From: Rahnella aquatilis CIP 78.65 = ATCC 33071 | GTDB taxonomy: Bacteria > Pseudomonadota > Gammaproteobacteria > Enterobacterales > Enterobacteriaceae | Reading direction: 5' to 3' | Assembly (NCBI RefSeq): GCF_000241955.1 | Contig: NC_016818.1 | Span: 3,224,001 to 3,288,000, forward strand | DNA length: 64,000 nt | Shown here: in pieces, positions 1 to 8,886 of the stretch | Position numbering within the stretch: position 1 is the stretch's first letter | Layout of the letters: each line of letters starts with the position of its first letter | The notes under the pieces: model-generated | Told to the model about the DNA's origin: nothing | The model's input: the letters and a program-made list of their open reading frames with translations, nothing else | Databases searched by the model: none | Position numbers and translations under genes: made by a program

Positions 1-32
1 TCATTTCTGTCGAGGGCGTGCAGGAGAAGTAA
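1..32 (+). CDS. yceI: YceI family protein, C-terminal end only
   Basis: The frame starting at base 3 reads ISVEGVQEK and stops at 30-32. This is nearly identical to the last residues I remember for E. coli YceI (ISVEGVQQK), a periplasmic lipocalin-like protein that binds polyisoprenoids. Only ten codons lie in the window. The neighbour trhO (yceA) is also next to yceI in E. coli, which supports the call. Confidence 0.75.
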   Translation, partial: ISVEGVQEK

Positions 33-51
33 TCCCTTTCCCCCAAAGTAT

Positions 52-92
52 AAAGGCCCTGAATCGCTGTCGCTCATTCAGGGCCTTTTTTT
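52..92. terminator. Bidirectional terminator between yceI and trhO
   Basis: A 12-13 bp perfect stem (AAGGCCCTGAAT pairing with ATTCAGGGCCTT) has an 11-base loop. It ends in a T run on the plus strand and, because of the leading A run, also in Ts on the minus strand. It lies between two convergent genes. Confidence 0.9.
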
Positions 93-103
93 ATATACGC
101 CGG

Positions 104-1159
104 TCAGTCGTTTTCAGGTGCCGGAATATGCATGGTAGTTTGCAATAATCCTTTAGACTTATTGAAGACTTTGATGCCATTCTCACGACCCGCGCGCAAC
201 GCACGTTGCTCTTCAACGGGCAGCTTCAGCTCTGTCATACAGATTTCGCTGCAACAACCGTCAAATTTCGCCGCACACGCCGGACACTGGATAAACAGCA
301 GATGGCAGCCGTCATTTTTGCAATTGGTGTGATTATCACAGGCAGCGCCGCACTGGTGACAATGTGCAATCACGTCATCGGAAATACGCTCACCCATACG
401 CTCATCAAAGACAAAGTTTTTGCCTTTGAATTTGACCGGCAACCCCTTTTCTTTGGCACGGCGCGCATATTCAATAATGCCGCCTTCCACGTGATAGACA
501 TTTTTAAAACCGTTATGCAGCATGTACGCGCTGGCTTTCTCACAGCGAATGCCGCCCGTGCAATACATGACGATTTTCTTGTCTTTGTCTTCTTTAAGCA
601 TATCAACCGCCATAGGCAGCTGATCGCGGAACGTGTCAGACGGGACTTCAATCGCCTTATCAAAATGCCCCACTTCATATTCATAGTGGTTACGCATATC
701 GACAAACAACGTATCCGGATCGTCAATCATGGCGTTGACCTGCTCGGCTTTCAGGTATTCACCCACGTTTGACGGATCGAAAGAATCATCATCAATTCCG
801 TCCGCAACGATGCGGTCACGGACTTTGAGACGCAGCACCCAGAAGGATTTGCCGTCATCTTCCAGCGCCACATTCAGGCGGATCTGATCCAGCGCCGGAT
901 GGCTGGAAAACAGCACGGCTTTAAACGCTTCAAACTGGCTTTGCGGCACGCTGATCTGCGCGTTAATCCCTTCTTTTGCCACGTATATACGGCCAAACAC
1001 GTTAAGGCGTGTCAGGCTGACGTACAGGGCGTCACGGAAGGCTTTTGGATCTTCAATCTGGAAATACTTATAAAAAGAAACCGTCGTGCGGGGCTCAGTT
1101 TCAGCCAACATGCGCGCACGGAGTTCCTCATTAGAAATACGGTTATGTAACACTGGCAT
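104..1159 (-). CDS. trhO: tRNA uridine(34) hydroxylase, rhodanese family
   Basis: 351-residue protein homologous to E. coli YceA/TrhO, which makes 5-hydroxyuridine at the wobble position (U34) of tRNAs in an oxygen-dependent reaction. An N-terminal acylphosphatase-like part (about residues 25-120) precedes a rhodanese domain with the active-site loop CTGGIRC at residues 200-206 (Cys200). The C-terminal tail is rich in cysteines (about residues 268-308, several CxxC pairs), which looks like a metal site. Length and start agree with the family. The gene is convergent with yceI and divergent from the flavin oxidoreductase at 1390. Confidence 0.95.
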   Translation of the reverse strand: MPVLHNRISNEELRARMLAETEPRTTVSFYKYFQIEDPKAFRDALYVSLTRLNVFGRIYVAKEGINAQISVPQSQFEAFKAVLFSSHPALDQIRLNVALEDDGKSFWVLRLKVRDRIVADGIDDDSFDPSNVGEYLKAEQVNAMIDDPDTLFVDMRNHYEYEVGHFDKAIEVPSDTFRDQLPMAVDMLKEDKDKKIVMYCTGGIRCEKASAYMLHNGFKNVYHVEGGIIEYARRAKEKGLPVKFKGKNFVFDERMGERISDDVIAHCHQCGAACDNHTNCKNDGCHLLFIQCPACAAKFDGCCSEICMTELKLPVEEQRALRAGRENGIKVFNKSKGLLQTTMHIPAPEND

Positions 1160-1319
1160 GGTGTACGTTCCTGTCTTTCAGGGGGAATTTAACTATTGGA
1201 TACTGAATATCTACTTTTGAAGCGGCAAGATTATACATTAAAGCAACAACGAGGACATCTCCCGTTGCAAATTCGTCAGCAGAAAAACACCTGCTGTGCA
1301 TTGCACATTTTTGAAATGC

Positions 1320-1343
1320 GATAACCTATTCTTAGTTGTTATC
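1320..1343. promoter_or_regulatory. Inverted repeat in the trhO / ene-reductase divergent promoter
   Basis: GATAAC (1320-1325) and GTTATC (1338-1343) form a perfect inverted repeat with a 12-base spacer. It sits 47 bases before the start codon at 1390, in the region shared by two divergent genes. Position and symmetry fit an operator, but no regulator is identified. Confidence 0.35.
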
Positions 1344-1389
1344 TATTCTTATAGTCCATTATCAGGCTGAATTTTAAGGGGCATGAAAC

Positions 1390-2487
1390 ATGAGTAAGCT
1401 TTTTGAACCGATTTCCTTAGGGAAGCTGACACTCGCTAACCGCATCGTGATCGCGCCAATGTGCCAGTATTCATCCGATGAAGGGAAAGCCACGTCCTGG
1501 CATCATGCACATCTCGGGCAGTTATCCTTTTCCGGCGCGGGTTTGCTGATCCTTGAGGCAACCGCTGTCGAAGCCGTGGGACGTATCTCTGCTCAGGATT
1601 TAGGTTTGTGGGACGATGCCACCGAAGCGGCCCTGCAGGATTTAGTGACCGGCTTACGCGAAAACAGCAATATGCCACTCGGTCTGCAACTCGGACATGC
1701 CGGACGTAAAGCGTCGTGCGCTGCACCGTGGAATGGCGGTGCGCAAATTCCGCCCTCCGCAGGCGGCTGGCAGGCGGTTGCTCCCTCCGCACTGGCCTTC
1801 GCGGAAGGCAGCGAAGCCCCGCTCGAAATGTCACCGGAGCGTATCGCAGAACTGAAAAAAGCCTATGTCGACACGGTACGTCGTGCAGACCGTCTGGGCT
1901 TTGATCTGCTGGAACTGCACGGTGCGCACGGTTACCTGCTGCATCAATTCCTGTCACCGCTTTCAAACCAGCGCACCGACCAGTACGGCGGCTCACTGGA
2001 AAACCGTATGCGCCTGCTGCTGGAAATCTTCGCGGAAATCCGCGCGGCATTCCCGGCAGAAAAACCGATTGGTGTACGTATTTCGGCTACAGACTGGGTC
2101 GAAGGCGGCTGGGATCTGGAACAATCCATTGAGCTGGCCAAAGCGCTCGACGAACTGGGTTGCAGCTACATTCACGTCTCCAGCGGCGGACTGAGCCCGC
2201 ATCAGAAAATCACGGTCGGCCCGAACTATCAGGTGCCATTTGCTGATGGCATTAAGCGTTATGTGAAAATGCCGGTGATTGCTGTGGGTCTGATCACTGA
2301 GCCGGAGCAGGCCGAAGCCATTATCGGCACCGGACAGGCAGACATGATTGCACTGGCGCGCGGTATTTTATATAACCCGCGCTGGCCCTGGCATGCCGCA
2401 GCAAAACTGGGGGAAAAAGTGGCTGCCCCGAAACAGTACTGGCGCAGCGAACCGCATAGCGTCAAAGGTCTTTTCCTGCCGGAATAA
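1390..2487 (+). CDS. Old yellow enzyme, YqjM/XenA-type NADPH:flavin ene-reductase
   Basis: 365-residue FMN-dependent TIM-barrel reductase of the thermophilic-like old yellow enzyme class (YqjM, XenA). These enzymes reduce activated C=C bonds and nitro compounds with NAD(P)H. Cys25 in the motif APMCQYSS is the redox-tuning cysteine of the class. His177 and His180 in HGAHGYLLH are the substrate-anion-binding pair, and QLGHAGRKA is the class signature near residue 100. E. coli has no such gene between yceA and lpxL, so this is a lineage-specific insertion. The start has a good AAGGGG upstream sequence. The natural substrate is unknown. Confidence 0.92.
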   Translation: MSKLFEPISLGKLTLANRIVIAPMCQYSSDEGKATSWHHAHLGQLSFSGAGLLILEATAVEAVGRISAQDLGLWDDATEAALQDLVTGLRENSNMPLGLQLGHAGRKASCAAPWNGGAQIPPSAGGWQAVAPSALAFAEGSEAPLEMSPERIAELKKAYVDTVRRADRLGFDLLELHGAHGYLLHQFLSPLSNQRTDQYGGSLENRMRLLLEIFAEIRAAFPAEKPIGVRISATDWVEGGWDLEQSIELAKALDELGCSYIHVSSGGLSPHQKITVGPNYQVPFADGIKRYVKMPVIAVGLITEPEQAEAIIGTGQADMIALARGILYNPRWPWHAAAKLGEKVAAPKQYWRSEPHSVKGLFLPE

Positions 2488-2545
2488 TGACCTGATTTAA
2501 GATTGACGCGGAGCCCGCCAGAAATGGCATTTGCAAACGCGATCG

Positions 2546-2568
2546 CGGGCGGCTGAGCCGCCCGTTTC
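2546..2568 (+). terminator. Probable terminator after the ene-reductase, in a 371-base gap
   Basis: CGGGCGG and CCGCCCG form a GC-rich hairpin with a short loop (CTGAG), followed by TTTC only, so the T run is weak. The rest of the gap 2488-2858 is AT-rich and must contain the lpxL promoter. I see no convincing gene in it. Confidence 0.5.
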
Positions 2569-2858
2569 ATTGACAAAAACGCATTCTCTACGGATATTTG
2601 AATCAATGATGAATGACTACGCCGGGACATGAATGAGAATTTTTGTTGTTTTTCATTCACTCAACTTATGAATAAATGAGGTATTAGTGCCGTGAATTTT
2701 CACCTCACCGCAAAAAAATGCCACAATATTCCACTTTGCTGCAAAAAATAACGGATACCCATATTCCGGATGAATATGTGGGCGTGTTTCTGTGGCAGGC
2801 TGCTGCATTAGACAGAGCTTATAAACTTTCTACTTCGACTCACTGACGCAGAGATTCT

Positions 2859-3794
2859 ATGACTCAGGTACCAACCTTTAATCGTTCGTTACTGCACCCC
2901 CGTTACTGGATCACCTGGATGGGTCTGGGACTGCTTTATGCGCTGGTATTACTGCCTTACCCGATCATTTACCGCATCGGTACCGGACTGGGTCGCTTCT
3001 CAATGCGCTTCCTGAAACATCGCTATAAAATCGCCCGACGCAATATCGAATTGTGTTTCCCGGACATGCATCCGGAACAGCGCGAAGACATGATAGTGAA
3101 AAACTTCGAATCCGTTGGCATGGGTTTGTTTGAAACTGGTATGGCGTGGTTCTGGCCAGACTGGCGCATCGAGCGCTGGTTCAAAGTCAGCGGTCTGGAA
3201 CATATCCAGCATGCGCGTGATAACAAACAAGGCGTTCTGTTGATCGGTGTCCATTTCCTGACACTGGAACTGGGCGCACGTATCTTTGGTATCCATAACC
3301 CTGGCGTCGGGGTTTACCGCCCTCACGATAACAAGCTGATGGATTGGATCCAGACCAAAGGCCGTATGCGCTCGAACAAAGGCATGCTGGATCGCAAAGA
3401 TCTCAAAGGGATGATCCGCAGCCTCAAGCAAGGCGACATCATCTGGTACGCGCCGGATCATGACTACGGCCCGCGCGCCAGCGTATTTGTGCCATTCTTT
3501 GCGGTTGATAAAGCCGCCACCACCACCGGGACATATCTGCTGGCACGCATGGGCAAACCGGCAATCATTCCCTTCACCCCGCGCCGGCTGCCGAAAGGGG
3601 AAGGTTATGAGATGATTATTCATCCTCAGGTCGCGGACTTCCCGCTCGATGATGAAGTCGTTGCCGCCGCGTACATGAACAAAGTGGTGGAAAACGAGAT
3701 CTGTCAGGCACCGGAGCAATACATGTGGCTGCACCGTCGTTTTAAAACACGCCCTCAAGGTGAGCCTTCGCTCTATAAACCCCTGAGCGATTAA
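2859..3794 (+). CDS. lpxL: Lipid A biosynthesis lauroyl acyltransferase
   Basis: 311-residue inner-membrane acyltransferase that adds the first secondary acyl chain (usually laurate) to Kdo2-lipid IVA in lipopolysaccharide synthesis. It is closely similar along its whole length to E. coli LpxL (HtrB). The catalytic HX4E motif is at His132-Glu137, as in E. coli. One N-terminal hydrophobic anchor spans about residues 18-36. The paralogue LpxP is similar, but the neighbourhood (mdtG, trhO) is that of lpxL. A weak ribosome site (GAGATT) precedes the ATG. Confidence 0.93.
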   Translation: MTQVPTFNRSLLHPRYWITWMGLGLLYALVLLPYPIIYRIGTGLGRFSMRFLKHRYKIARRNIELCFPDMHPEQREDMIVKNFESVGMGLFETGMAWFWPDWRIERWFKVSGLEHIQHARDNKQGVLLIGVHFLTLELGARIFGIHNPGVGVYRPHDNKLMDWIQTKGRMRSNKGMLDRKDLKGMIRSLKQGDIIWYAPDHDYGPRASVFVPFFAVDKAATTTGTYLLARMGKPAIIPFTPRRLPKGEGYEMIIHPQVADFPLDDEVVAAAYMNKVVENEICQAPEQYMWLHRRFKTRPQGEPSLYKPLSD

Positions 3795-3800
3795 TCCCCG

Positions 3801-3833
3801 AAACCGGTCCGGCAGCCGCTGGTCCGGTTTTTT
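3801..3833 (+). terminator. Rho-independent terminator after lpxL
   Basis: AAACCGG pairs with CCGGTTT around an inner imperfect stem, and a run of six Ts follows. It starts 7 bases after the lpxL stop. Confidence 0.85.
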
Positions 3834-4005
3834 GATTTGCTTCATCAGTTTTTTTCACAGACTTCTTCAAACTTATCAGATTTTATCCCAGGCTGTTTAG
3901 ACCAATACTCTCTCCCTAATTTCTCCACGTGATTACTCCGCTAATTTTGGAGCCGCGTGACCGCTCGCCTCTGAAAAGGCATGTTACCTTTAAAAGGAAC
4001 ACATT

Positions 4006-4440
4006 ATGTTGGCTAAACTGAACTCTGCTTTTACCCGTGCTGTTGATCATCAGAACTTTGGTAAGCTTTTGTTGCGTCTGACTTTTGGTATTTTAGTTTT
4101 ATTCCACGGTGTGGCAAAAATGGAAAATGGCGTGGGCTGGATTGCACAAATGTTACAGGCTGATGGCCTGCCGGGCTTTATTGCTTATGGTGCATACATC
4201 GGTGAAGTGATTGCGCCGGTTCTGATTATTCTGGGCATCTTCACCCGCCCTGCCGCACTGGTTCTGGCATTCAATATCTTAGTGGCCGTTTTCCTGGTGG
4301 TTGGCGGCAAATTCTTCACCGTCACTGAAGTCGGTGCCTGGGGGCTGGAAGGTGAAGCCCTGTACTTCCTCGGGGGTCTGGCCATCATGTTCCTGGGCAG
4401 CGGCCGTTACTCTGTCATGAAGAATGAAGCCCTGCGCTAA
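4006..4440 (+). CDS. DoxX family membrane protein
   Basis: 144-residue hydrophobic protein with four predicted membrane helices and the DoxX-family pattern LRLTFGILVLFHGVAK near residues 23-38. Homologues such as YphA and YqjF are uncharacterised membrane proteins, some linked to redox or thiosulfate:quinone chemistry. AAAAGGA upstream of ATG gives a good start. It stands alone between two terminators, so it is a single-gene unit, and it is not found between lpxL and mdtG in E. coli. Specific function is unknown. Confidence 0.88.
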   Translation: MLAKLNSAFTRAVDHQNFGKLLLRLTFGILVLFHGVAKMENGVGWIAQMLQADGLPGFIAYGAYIGEVIAPVLIILGIFTRPAALVLAFNILVAVFLVVGGKFFTVTEVGAWGLEGEALYFLGGLAIMFLGSGRYSVMKNEALR

Positions 4441-4495
4441 GATCCGGTTTGAGTATTTTGACTTTCTTTATCTGTTTTTAATTCTGTGTCTGTCG

Positions 4496-4523
4496 CGGTC
4501 AGCCTTGCTGCTGACCGTTTTTT
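4496..4523 (+). terminator. Rho-independent terminator after the DoxX gene
   Basis: CGGTCAGC (4496-4503) pairs perfectly with GCTGACCG (4510-4517) and is followed by six Ts. Confidence 0.9.
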
Positions 4524-4603
4524 AGCTTTTATTTACCCTCTTTCATCCCGCCAGATTTTTTGAACCTGTATTTTACTTAGCTTGTTACAGTTCGTTAACA
4601 TCA

Positions 4604-4632
4604 TTGAAGTGAATGATATTTAGGCGCATAAT
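4604..4632 (+). promoter_or_regulatory. Candidate sigma-70 promoter for mdtG
   Basis: TTGAAG (4604-4609) and CATAAT (4627-4632) are separated by exactly 17 bases. Transcription would start near 4640. That is too close to the upstream ATG at 4644 for a ribosome site there and favours the ATG at 4719. Confidence 0.5.
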
Positions 4633-4718
4633 TATTAAGCCAATTGATTGTTACTTATGCTCTGCCTTGTTTCTTTTTGTCATTCCAGAGCGAATCTGAC
4701 CTCTTTCTTCGGTATTTT

Positions 4719-5957
4719 ATGACTTCGGCTTCTGAACCTGAAATCGCCCCAGATCCCATTAACTGGAAACGTAATCTGTTTGTCGCCTGGATCGGTTGCT
4801 TCCTGACCGGTGCCGCGTTCAGTCTGATCATGCCCTTCCTGCCCCTTTACGTGGAAACCCTCGGCGTAACCGGTCACGAATCCCTGAATATGTGGTCGGG
4901 ACTGGTGTTCAGTATCACCTTCCTGTTTTCCGCCATCGCATCGCCCTTCTGGGGCGGACTCGCCGACCGTAAAGGCCGAAAAATCATGCTGCTGCGTTCC
5001 GCACTCGGCATGGCTATCGTCATGGCGCTGATGGGCGTGGCGCAAAACATCTGGCAATTCCTGGTCCTGCGCGCATTGCTCGGTTTACTCGGTGGCTTTG
5101 TACCCAACGCCAATGCCCTGATCGCCACCCAGATCCCGCGTAACAAAAGCGGCTGGGCGCTGGGCACATTGTCAACCGGTGCGGTGAGCGGTGCACTGAT
5201 CGGCCCTCTGGTCGGCGGCCTGCTGGCCGACAGCTACGGTTTACGTCCGGTATTCTTCATCACGGCGCTGGTGCTTTTCCTGTGTTTCCTGATGACGCTG
5301 TATTTCATCCGCGAGCAGTTTGTCCCGGTGAACAAAAAAGACATGCTGAATCGTAAGCAGGTCTTTGCTTCGCTCAAAAACCCTAAACTGGTGCTCTGCC
5401 TGTTTGTTACCACCCTGATTATTCAGGTGGCGACCGGTTCGATTGCACCGATCCTGACGCTTTACGTGCGGGAGCTGGCCGGTAATACGCAAAACCTGGC
5501 GTTTATCAGCGGCATGATTGCTTCGGTACCGGGCGTCGCCGCCCTGATGAGTGCGCCACGTTTAGGCAAACTCGGCGACCGGATAGGCCCCGAGCGGATC
5601 CTGGTGGCGATGATGGCGCTATCTGTGTTGCTGCTGATCCCGATGGCCTTTGTACAGACGCCCCTGCAATTGGGTATTTTGCGTTTTCTGCTGGGCGCTT
5701 GTGATGGCGCATTACTGCCTGCGGTTCAGACCCTGCTCATTTATAACTGCACTAACCAGGTCGCAGGACGGGTATTCAGCTACAACCAGTCGTTTCGTGA
5801 TGTCGGCAATGTCACCGGTCCGCTGCTGGGTGCCGCGGTCTCAGCCAGTTACGGCTTCCGCACGGTATTTTTTGTGACGGCGATGGTGGTGTTATTCAAC
5901 GCGGGATATTCGTACTGGTGTCTGCAACGCCGGCCCAAACAGGCCATGGCGGACTAA
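4719..5957 (+). CDS. mdtG: Multidrug efflux MFS transporter
   Basis: 412-residue major facilitator with 12 predicted helices, strongly similar over its full length to E. coli MdtG (YceE), a drug/proton antiporter giving fosfomycin and deoxycholate tolerance when over-expressed. The loop 2-3 motif reads [10 protein letters not shown]. The frame is open from an ATG at 4644, but similarity to MdtG begins just after the ATG at 4719, so I chose that start; no strong ribosome site helps. In E. coli the promoter is a MarA/SoxS/Rob target; I did not verify a marbox here. Confidence 0.92.
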   Translation: MTSASEPEIAPDPINWKRNLFVAWIGCFLTGAAFSLIMPFLPLYVETLGVTGHESLNMWSGLVFSITFLFSAIASPFWGGLADRKGRKIMLLRSALGMAIVMALMGVAQNIWQFLVLRALLGLLGGFVPNANALIATQIPRNKSGWALGTLSTGAVSGALIGPLVGGLLADSYGLRPVFFITALVLFLCFLMTLYFIREQFVPVNKKDMLNRKQVFASLKNPKLVLCLFVTTLIIQVATGSIAPILTLYVRELAGNTQNLAFISGMIASVPGVAALMSAPRLGKLGDRIGPERILVAMMALSVLLLIPMAFVQTPLQLGILRFLLGACDGALLPAVQTLLIYNCTNQVAGRVFSYNQSFRDVGNVTGPLLGAAVSASYGFRTVFFVTAMVVLFNAGYSYWCLQRRPKQAMAD

Positions 5958-6020
5958 AACCTGACAGGCGTCGCAGGAAGAAGAATGATTCGATTTTCTG
6001 GCTTATAAGGACACTTGTGT

Positions 6021-6419
6021 TTATGCCGTCCAGTCCCGCAAGGCCAGTACCACACGATAACCGTCAATATCCTCGAAGGTTTTGCCGCATTCATCCCAGT
6101 AGGGATTAAACGACGGTACGGCACTAAAACCCGCCTGCAGCATCCGCTCGCACTGCATACTCCATTGCTGATTATCCGGAATATAGAACACCAGAAGGTT
6201 GTCCTGCGTAGGCGCACGCCCCACGGAGGAACCGTGATGATGGGTAAACTCGAGATGATAATGATGATGCGGATGCCCGACAAGCACGCCATCAAATCCC
6301 TGATGATCGCTAAAACTGCCGATTATTTCGAAACCCAGCCCCTCTGAATACATGCGGGCTAACTGCTCAAGATTATCCGTCGGGCGCGCCACCCGTAATA
6401 CTGCCTGTCGTGAAACCAT
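6021..6419 (-). CDS. VOC (glyoxalase-like) family protein
   Basis: 132-residue protein of the vicinal-oxygen-chelate fold, resembling E. coli/Bacillus YycE-type proteins. Two beta-alpha-beta-beta-beta modules are suggested by repeated patterns around LRVARPTDNL and VPSFNPYW. The segment GHPHHHYHLEFTHHHG is unusually histidine-rich. The start at 6419 has the ribosome site GGGAG 5 bases upstream; a longer frame from 6461 lacks one. It is convergent with mdtG, 63 bases away. Substrate is unknown. Confidence 0.82.
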   Translation of the reverse strand: MVSRQAVLRVARPTDNLEQLARMYSEGLGFEIIGSFSDHQGFDGVLVGHPHHHYHLEFTHHHGSSVGRAPTQDNLLVFYIPDNQQWSMQCERMLQAGFSAVPSFNPYWDECGKTFEDIDGYRVVLALRDWTA

Positions 6420-6555
6420 GTGAACTCCCGTTCTTTTAAAACGTCGCAACGTCGCCAGCAAGAAAACGAGAATAGCTGAAAAAAAGCGACGGATTGAGTC
6501 TGAAAACTTACATCCTGTCAGTTATCGACAACACTCACTTGCTGATCGTATCAAA

Positions 6556-6580
6556 TCAATAGGGGCTCTATCAGCCCCAA
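6556..6580 (-). terminator. Terminator after hcp
   Basis: On the minus strand GGGGCT and AGCCCC form a 6 bp hairpin with a 5-base loop followed by TATTGATTTG. The T run is modest. It lies just downstream of the hcp stop. Confidence 0.55.
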
Positions 6581-6585
6581 ATGTG

Positions 6586-7071
6586 TTATGCCGTACTTCG
6601 TTCGTTCCAGGCATCGGTATATTGAATATTGCCATCAACATACTTCCAGGTGATTTTCTCATAACGAAGTGCAACATTTTCCATATGGCCTGTGCCAGGA
6701 CAGCCACGGGTATCGTGCATCATTGGAGTTACTGAAATGACCTTTACGGTTTCAAGCAAAATGTTGAAGTACTCGACTTCCTGCCCTGCATCGTTGATGC
6801 AATACCATTTGATTTCGGCAGAGTGTAACGTTTGACCTGTACCCACTGCCTTGTATAAGTAAGGACTTGATGAGTCGATTTCCTTATCAAACTGGAAAGG
6901 GGCATGTTGTCGAGTGCCTGTTAGCTTCCCTGTGTTGCTATCAGTTGGGATACTCAGGTTATGGTGAATCGATCTTAGTTCTATGCTTCCTTCACGATTC
7001 TTTACATCAGATGAACCACGGATATTTGCACCGCCATCGTCCTTAAGCCATAAGTGAACTGGTACAGCCAT
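6586..7071 (-). CDS. hcp: Orphan Hcp, type VI secretion tube protein
   Basis: 161-residue member of the Hcp (DUF796) family, whose hexameric rings stack into the inner tube fired by type VI secretion systems and carry small effectors. The N-terminal MAVPVHLWLKDDGG and the tail pattern YEKITWKYVDGNIQYTDAW are typical. Length is normal for Hcp, so no effector domain is fused. AAGGAG lies upstream of the ATG. No other type VI structural gene is present, so this is an orphan copy. The upstream co-directional genes (DUF1493 and STM2901-like) are the likely cargo or immunity candidates. Confidence 0.9.
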   Translation of the reverse strand: MAVPVHLWLKDDGGANIRGSSDVKNREGSIELRSIHHNLSIPTDSNTGKLTGTRQHAPFQFDKEIDSSSPYLYKAVGTGQTLHSAEIKWYCINDAGQEVEYFNILLETVKVISVTPMMHDTRGCPGTGHMENVALRYEKITWKYVDGNIQYTDAWNERSTA

Positions 7072-7086
7072 TGATTTAGCTCCTTG

Positions 7087-7416
7087 CTAATCGTACAACC
7101 ATTTACCGGCTTTAGCCGACTCTATCAACATACCAATTGTAAAATCTGGAATGTCTACTATTTGTTTTTCAAATGGATTCCATGAAAAGGTTACTTCTGG
7201 ATAATAGGTTTCAATTTTAAAACCTTCCCTCTTAACCTGAAACTTTGAAAAGTACTCTTCCATTAACTCTTCAACATCATCTTGATCTAATTTCACATCA
7301 AAATGAATATTTGATTCTTCAGTGTATGTATCATATTTTTTACGTCTAAACATATAAACGCCACTGCGGCGAGTCACAAGATCAATGACTTGTTTAGCTA
7401 TATCATCAGTTACCAT
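7087..7416 (-). CDS. DUF1493 family protein
   Basis: 109-residue acidic protein matching the enterobacterial DUF1493 family by its core FRRKKYDTYTEESNI and the following EELMEEYFSKFQV. Members are small acyl-carrier-like proteins of unknown role, often found next to hcp or STM2901-like genes. The start overlaps the stop of the gene upstream by 7 bases (translational coupling), and hcp follows 15 bases downstream, so the three form one operon. An immunity or chaperone role is only a guess from context. Confidence 0.8.
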   Translation of the reverse strand: MVTDDIAKQVIDLVTRRSGVYMFRRKKYDTYTEESNIHFDVKLDQDDVEELMEEYFSKFQVKREGFKIETYYPEVTFSWNPFEKQIVDIPDFTIGMLIESAKAGKWLYD

Positions 7417-7868
7417 ATTTTATCATCGCCTCTGGCTATCATATTATAGTCACGGATTGAGCGATAAACGATTTGGGAAACATCAGAGATTAGAATCAAC
7501 TCACCGATCAGGGGAATAGTACGACCAATAAATGTACTGATTTGTGACACCATTCTTCTTTTTACTGTCCAAGGTGTATAGCCGCCAATCCACGTCGGTA
7601 ACTGTATCCCGAATGGGAATTTGGCCTGCTTGAATACTGCCCTAACTTTTTGTGAAGCTCTCGATGTCCCTTTAAGAGCTGTTCTGGGTTTGCCTCGTGT
7701 TGTCTGGTTGTTCACGCCGCTGTATAACGCAACTAACGCACCAAAATCACCGAAGCCAAATTGATCAGCGGTGTTCTCACAAAAGATCATGAACAGTAGC
7801 CCACCAGCAGTTAAATTTGACTTACCCGCATAAAAGTAAGTTCCATTTAGTTCTTCAACCGTATCCAT
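7410..7868 (-). CDS. STM2901-like membrane-associated protein
   Basis: 152-residue protein. The N-terminal half is soluble (TYFYAGKSNLTAGG), and the C-terminal half has a hydrophobic stretch IPLIGELILISDVSQIVY typical of a membrane-inserting segment. It resembles what I recall of Salmonella STM2901, a family seen with DUF1493 and Hcp. AAGGGGAAGG precedes the ATG. A conserved linkage to hcp and a possible membrane-active segment make it a candidate effector, but no enzymatic motif is visible and the role is unknown. Confidence 0.7.
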   Translation of the reverse strand: MDTVEELNGTYFYAGKSNLTAGGLLFMIFCENTADQFGFGDFGALVALYSGVNNQTTRGKPRTALKGTSRASQKVRAVFKQAKFPFGIQLPTWIGGYTPWTVKRRMVSQISTFIGRTIPLIGELILISDVSQIVYRSIRDYNMIARGDDKIW

Positions 7869-8039
7869 ACCTTCCCCTTTTACGTGACGTCTAAAGAGTA
7901 TACAACTGACTAAAATTATTAAACATTAAAAAGAGTGTGCGAAATATCTGAATTTACCTTCCTTCGTGATTTAGATCATTCAACGCGGTCTTCGTCTAAT
8001 CATATAATTTCTAATATTCTGTTATGATGAACTATATTG

Positions 8040-8276
8040 TTACCCTTCTGCATTCATTAATGATTTGATGTTATCAATACTGTCTTGTAGTTCTTTTAGT
8101 TGAGCATCAGATTTATCCTGATTTCCATATGCGTCTACAAACGCCGTGAGGCTGTTTAAATCTTTCTGTAGTGCTACGAGGTCTGTTACTAATAGATCGT
8201 CTGTAACCCTTTCTACGTAGCTTGTATTAGCCATTAGGTAATCAGTGTGTAATTCTGCTTTTGTTTTTTCTGCCAT
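8040..8276 (-). CDS. Small acidic protein of unknown function
   Basis: 78 residues, strongly acidic, helical with a likely coiled coil (TDLVALQKDLNSLTAFVDAY then DAQLKELQDSIDNIKSLM). A good ribosome site (AAGGA, 7 bases) precedes the ATG, which supports a real gene. No family is recognised. It lies between the STM2901-like gene and another small frame on the same strand. Confidence 0.6.
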   Translation of the reverse strand: MAEKTKAELHTDYLMANTSYVERVTDDLLVTDLVALQKDLNSLTAFVDAYGNQDKSDAQLKELQDSIDNIKSLMNAEG

Positions 8277-8285
8277 TTTATTTCC

Positions 8286-8507
8286 TTATAAGTTTTTATA
8301 AAATTCTCCGGTAGCACGTAGTCCATACTTTTTATCCAAATGTGTGTAACTTGCCGTGGTTCCCTTCTGTTCTTTGTATTTAGTCATATAGTCCCTGATT
8401 ACCTCCCTGAGTTCATTACCTATCGTGGGACTATCACTAAGTGGGGATTTCTTGATAGTGTTATAAAGTCCGTTTGACTTCCCGTAAGGGACTGGCAAAA
8501 AACGCAA
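8286..8507 (-). CDS. Uncharacterised small reading frame, possibly a gene fragment
   Basis: Up to 73 residues (ends RATGEFYKNL), mixed charge, no recognised domain. The only codon able to start the full frame is TTG at 8507, without a ribosome site; the next ATG would leave about 34 residues. The stop lies 9 bases before the following gene. It may be a remnant of a longer gene of the island. Confidence 0.35.
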   Translation of the reverse strand: MRFLPVPYGKSNGLYNTIKKSPLSDSPTIGNELREVIRDYMTKYKEQKGTTASYTHLDKKYGLRATGEFYKNL

Positions 8508-8635
8508 GTATGATCTTATTATTGGTTTTACATAGACTAACGACCAAAGGGAGTTAGGCTATATAAGACTGGAAATATGTAAATAATTTAATTAAGAGAA
8601 TTATTTTTGTTAGTCAAGTTAGTTTTTAATGTACA

Positions 8636-8818
8636 TAGTTCTCACAATGGCATTAACACAGCAGATATAGAGGTATAATACGGCCTTCAGCCCTATACAC
8701 AGTACAATAATTAAGCGCTAAAAACGCCCCATTGTGAGCACATAACGGCTATTGTGAGAATGATTAGTTCTCATAATAAAGTACAATAATGAGAATGAAA
8801 TCATTACTTTCATTCTCA
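8636..8818. repeat. Cluster of operator-like palindromes in the island
   Basis: TTCTCACAATGG (8639-8650), CCATTGTGAG (8729-8738) and ATTGTGAGAA (8751-8760) are copies of one motif in both orientations. TGAGAA/TTCTCA (8755-8773) and TGAGAATGAAA/TTTCATTCTCA (8790-8800 and 8808-8818, perfect 11-base arms) are palindromes built from the same core. They occupy the 379-base gap 8508-8886, which has no convincing gene, and look like repressor sites or iterons of a mobile element. Confidence 0.5.
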
Positions 8819-8886
8819 GATTCGGCAATCATTGCCTCTAAACGCTTTATCATTTTTTGTGCGGATAATCCTGCATCTTGTCCATT

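Noticed and set aside
1436..2050. 204-codon minus-strand frame
   Set aside because: Antisense shadow of the ene-reductase gene, arginine-rich and without known motifs.
8729..8760. lac-operator-like ATTGTGAG motifs
   Set aside because: The resemblance is limited to 7-8 bases; there is no lac gene nearby and the surrounding symmetry belongs to the TTCTCA/TGAGAA palindromes.
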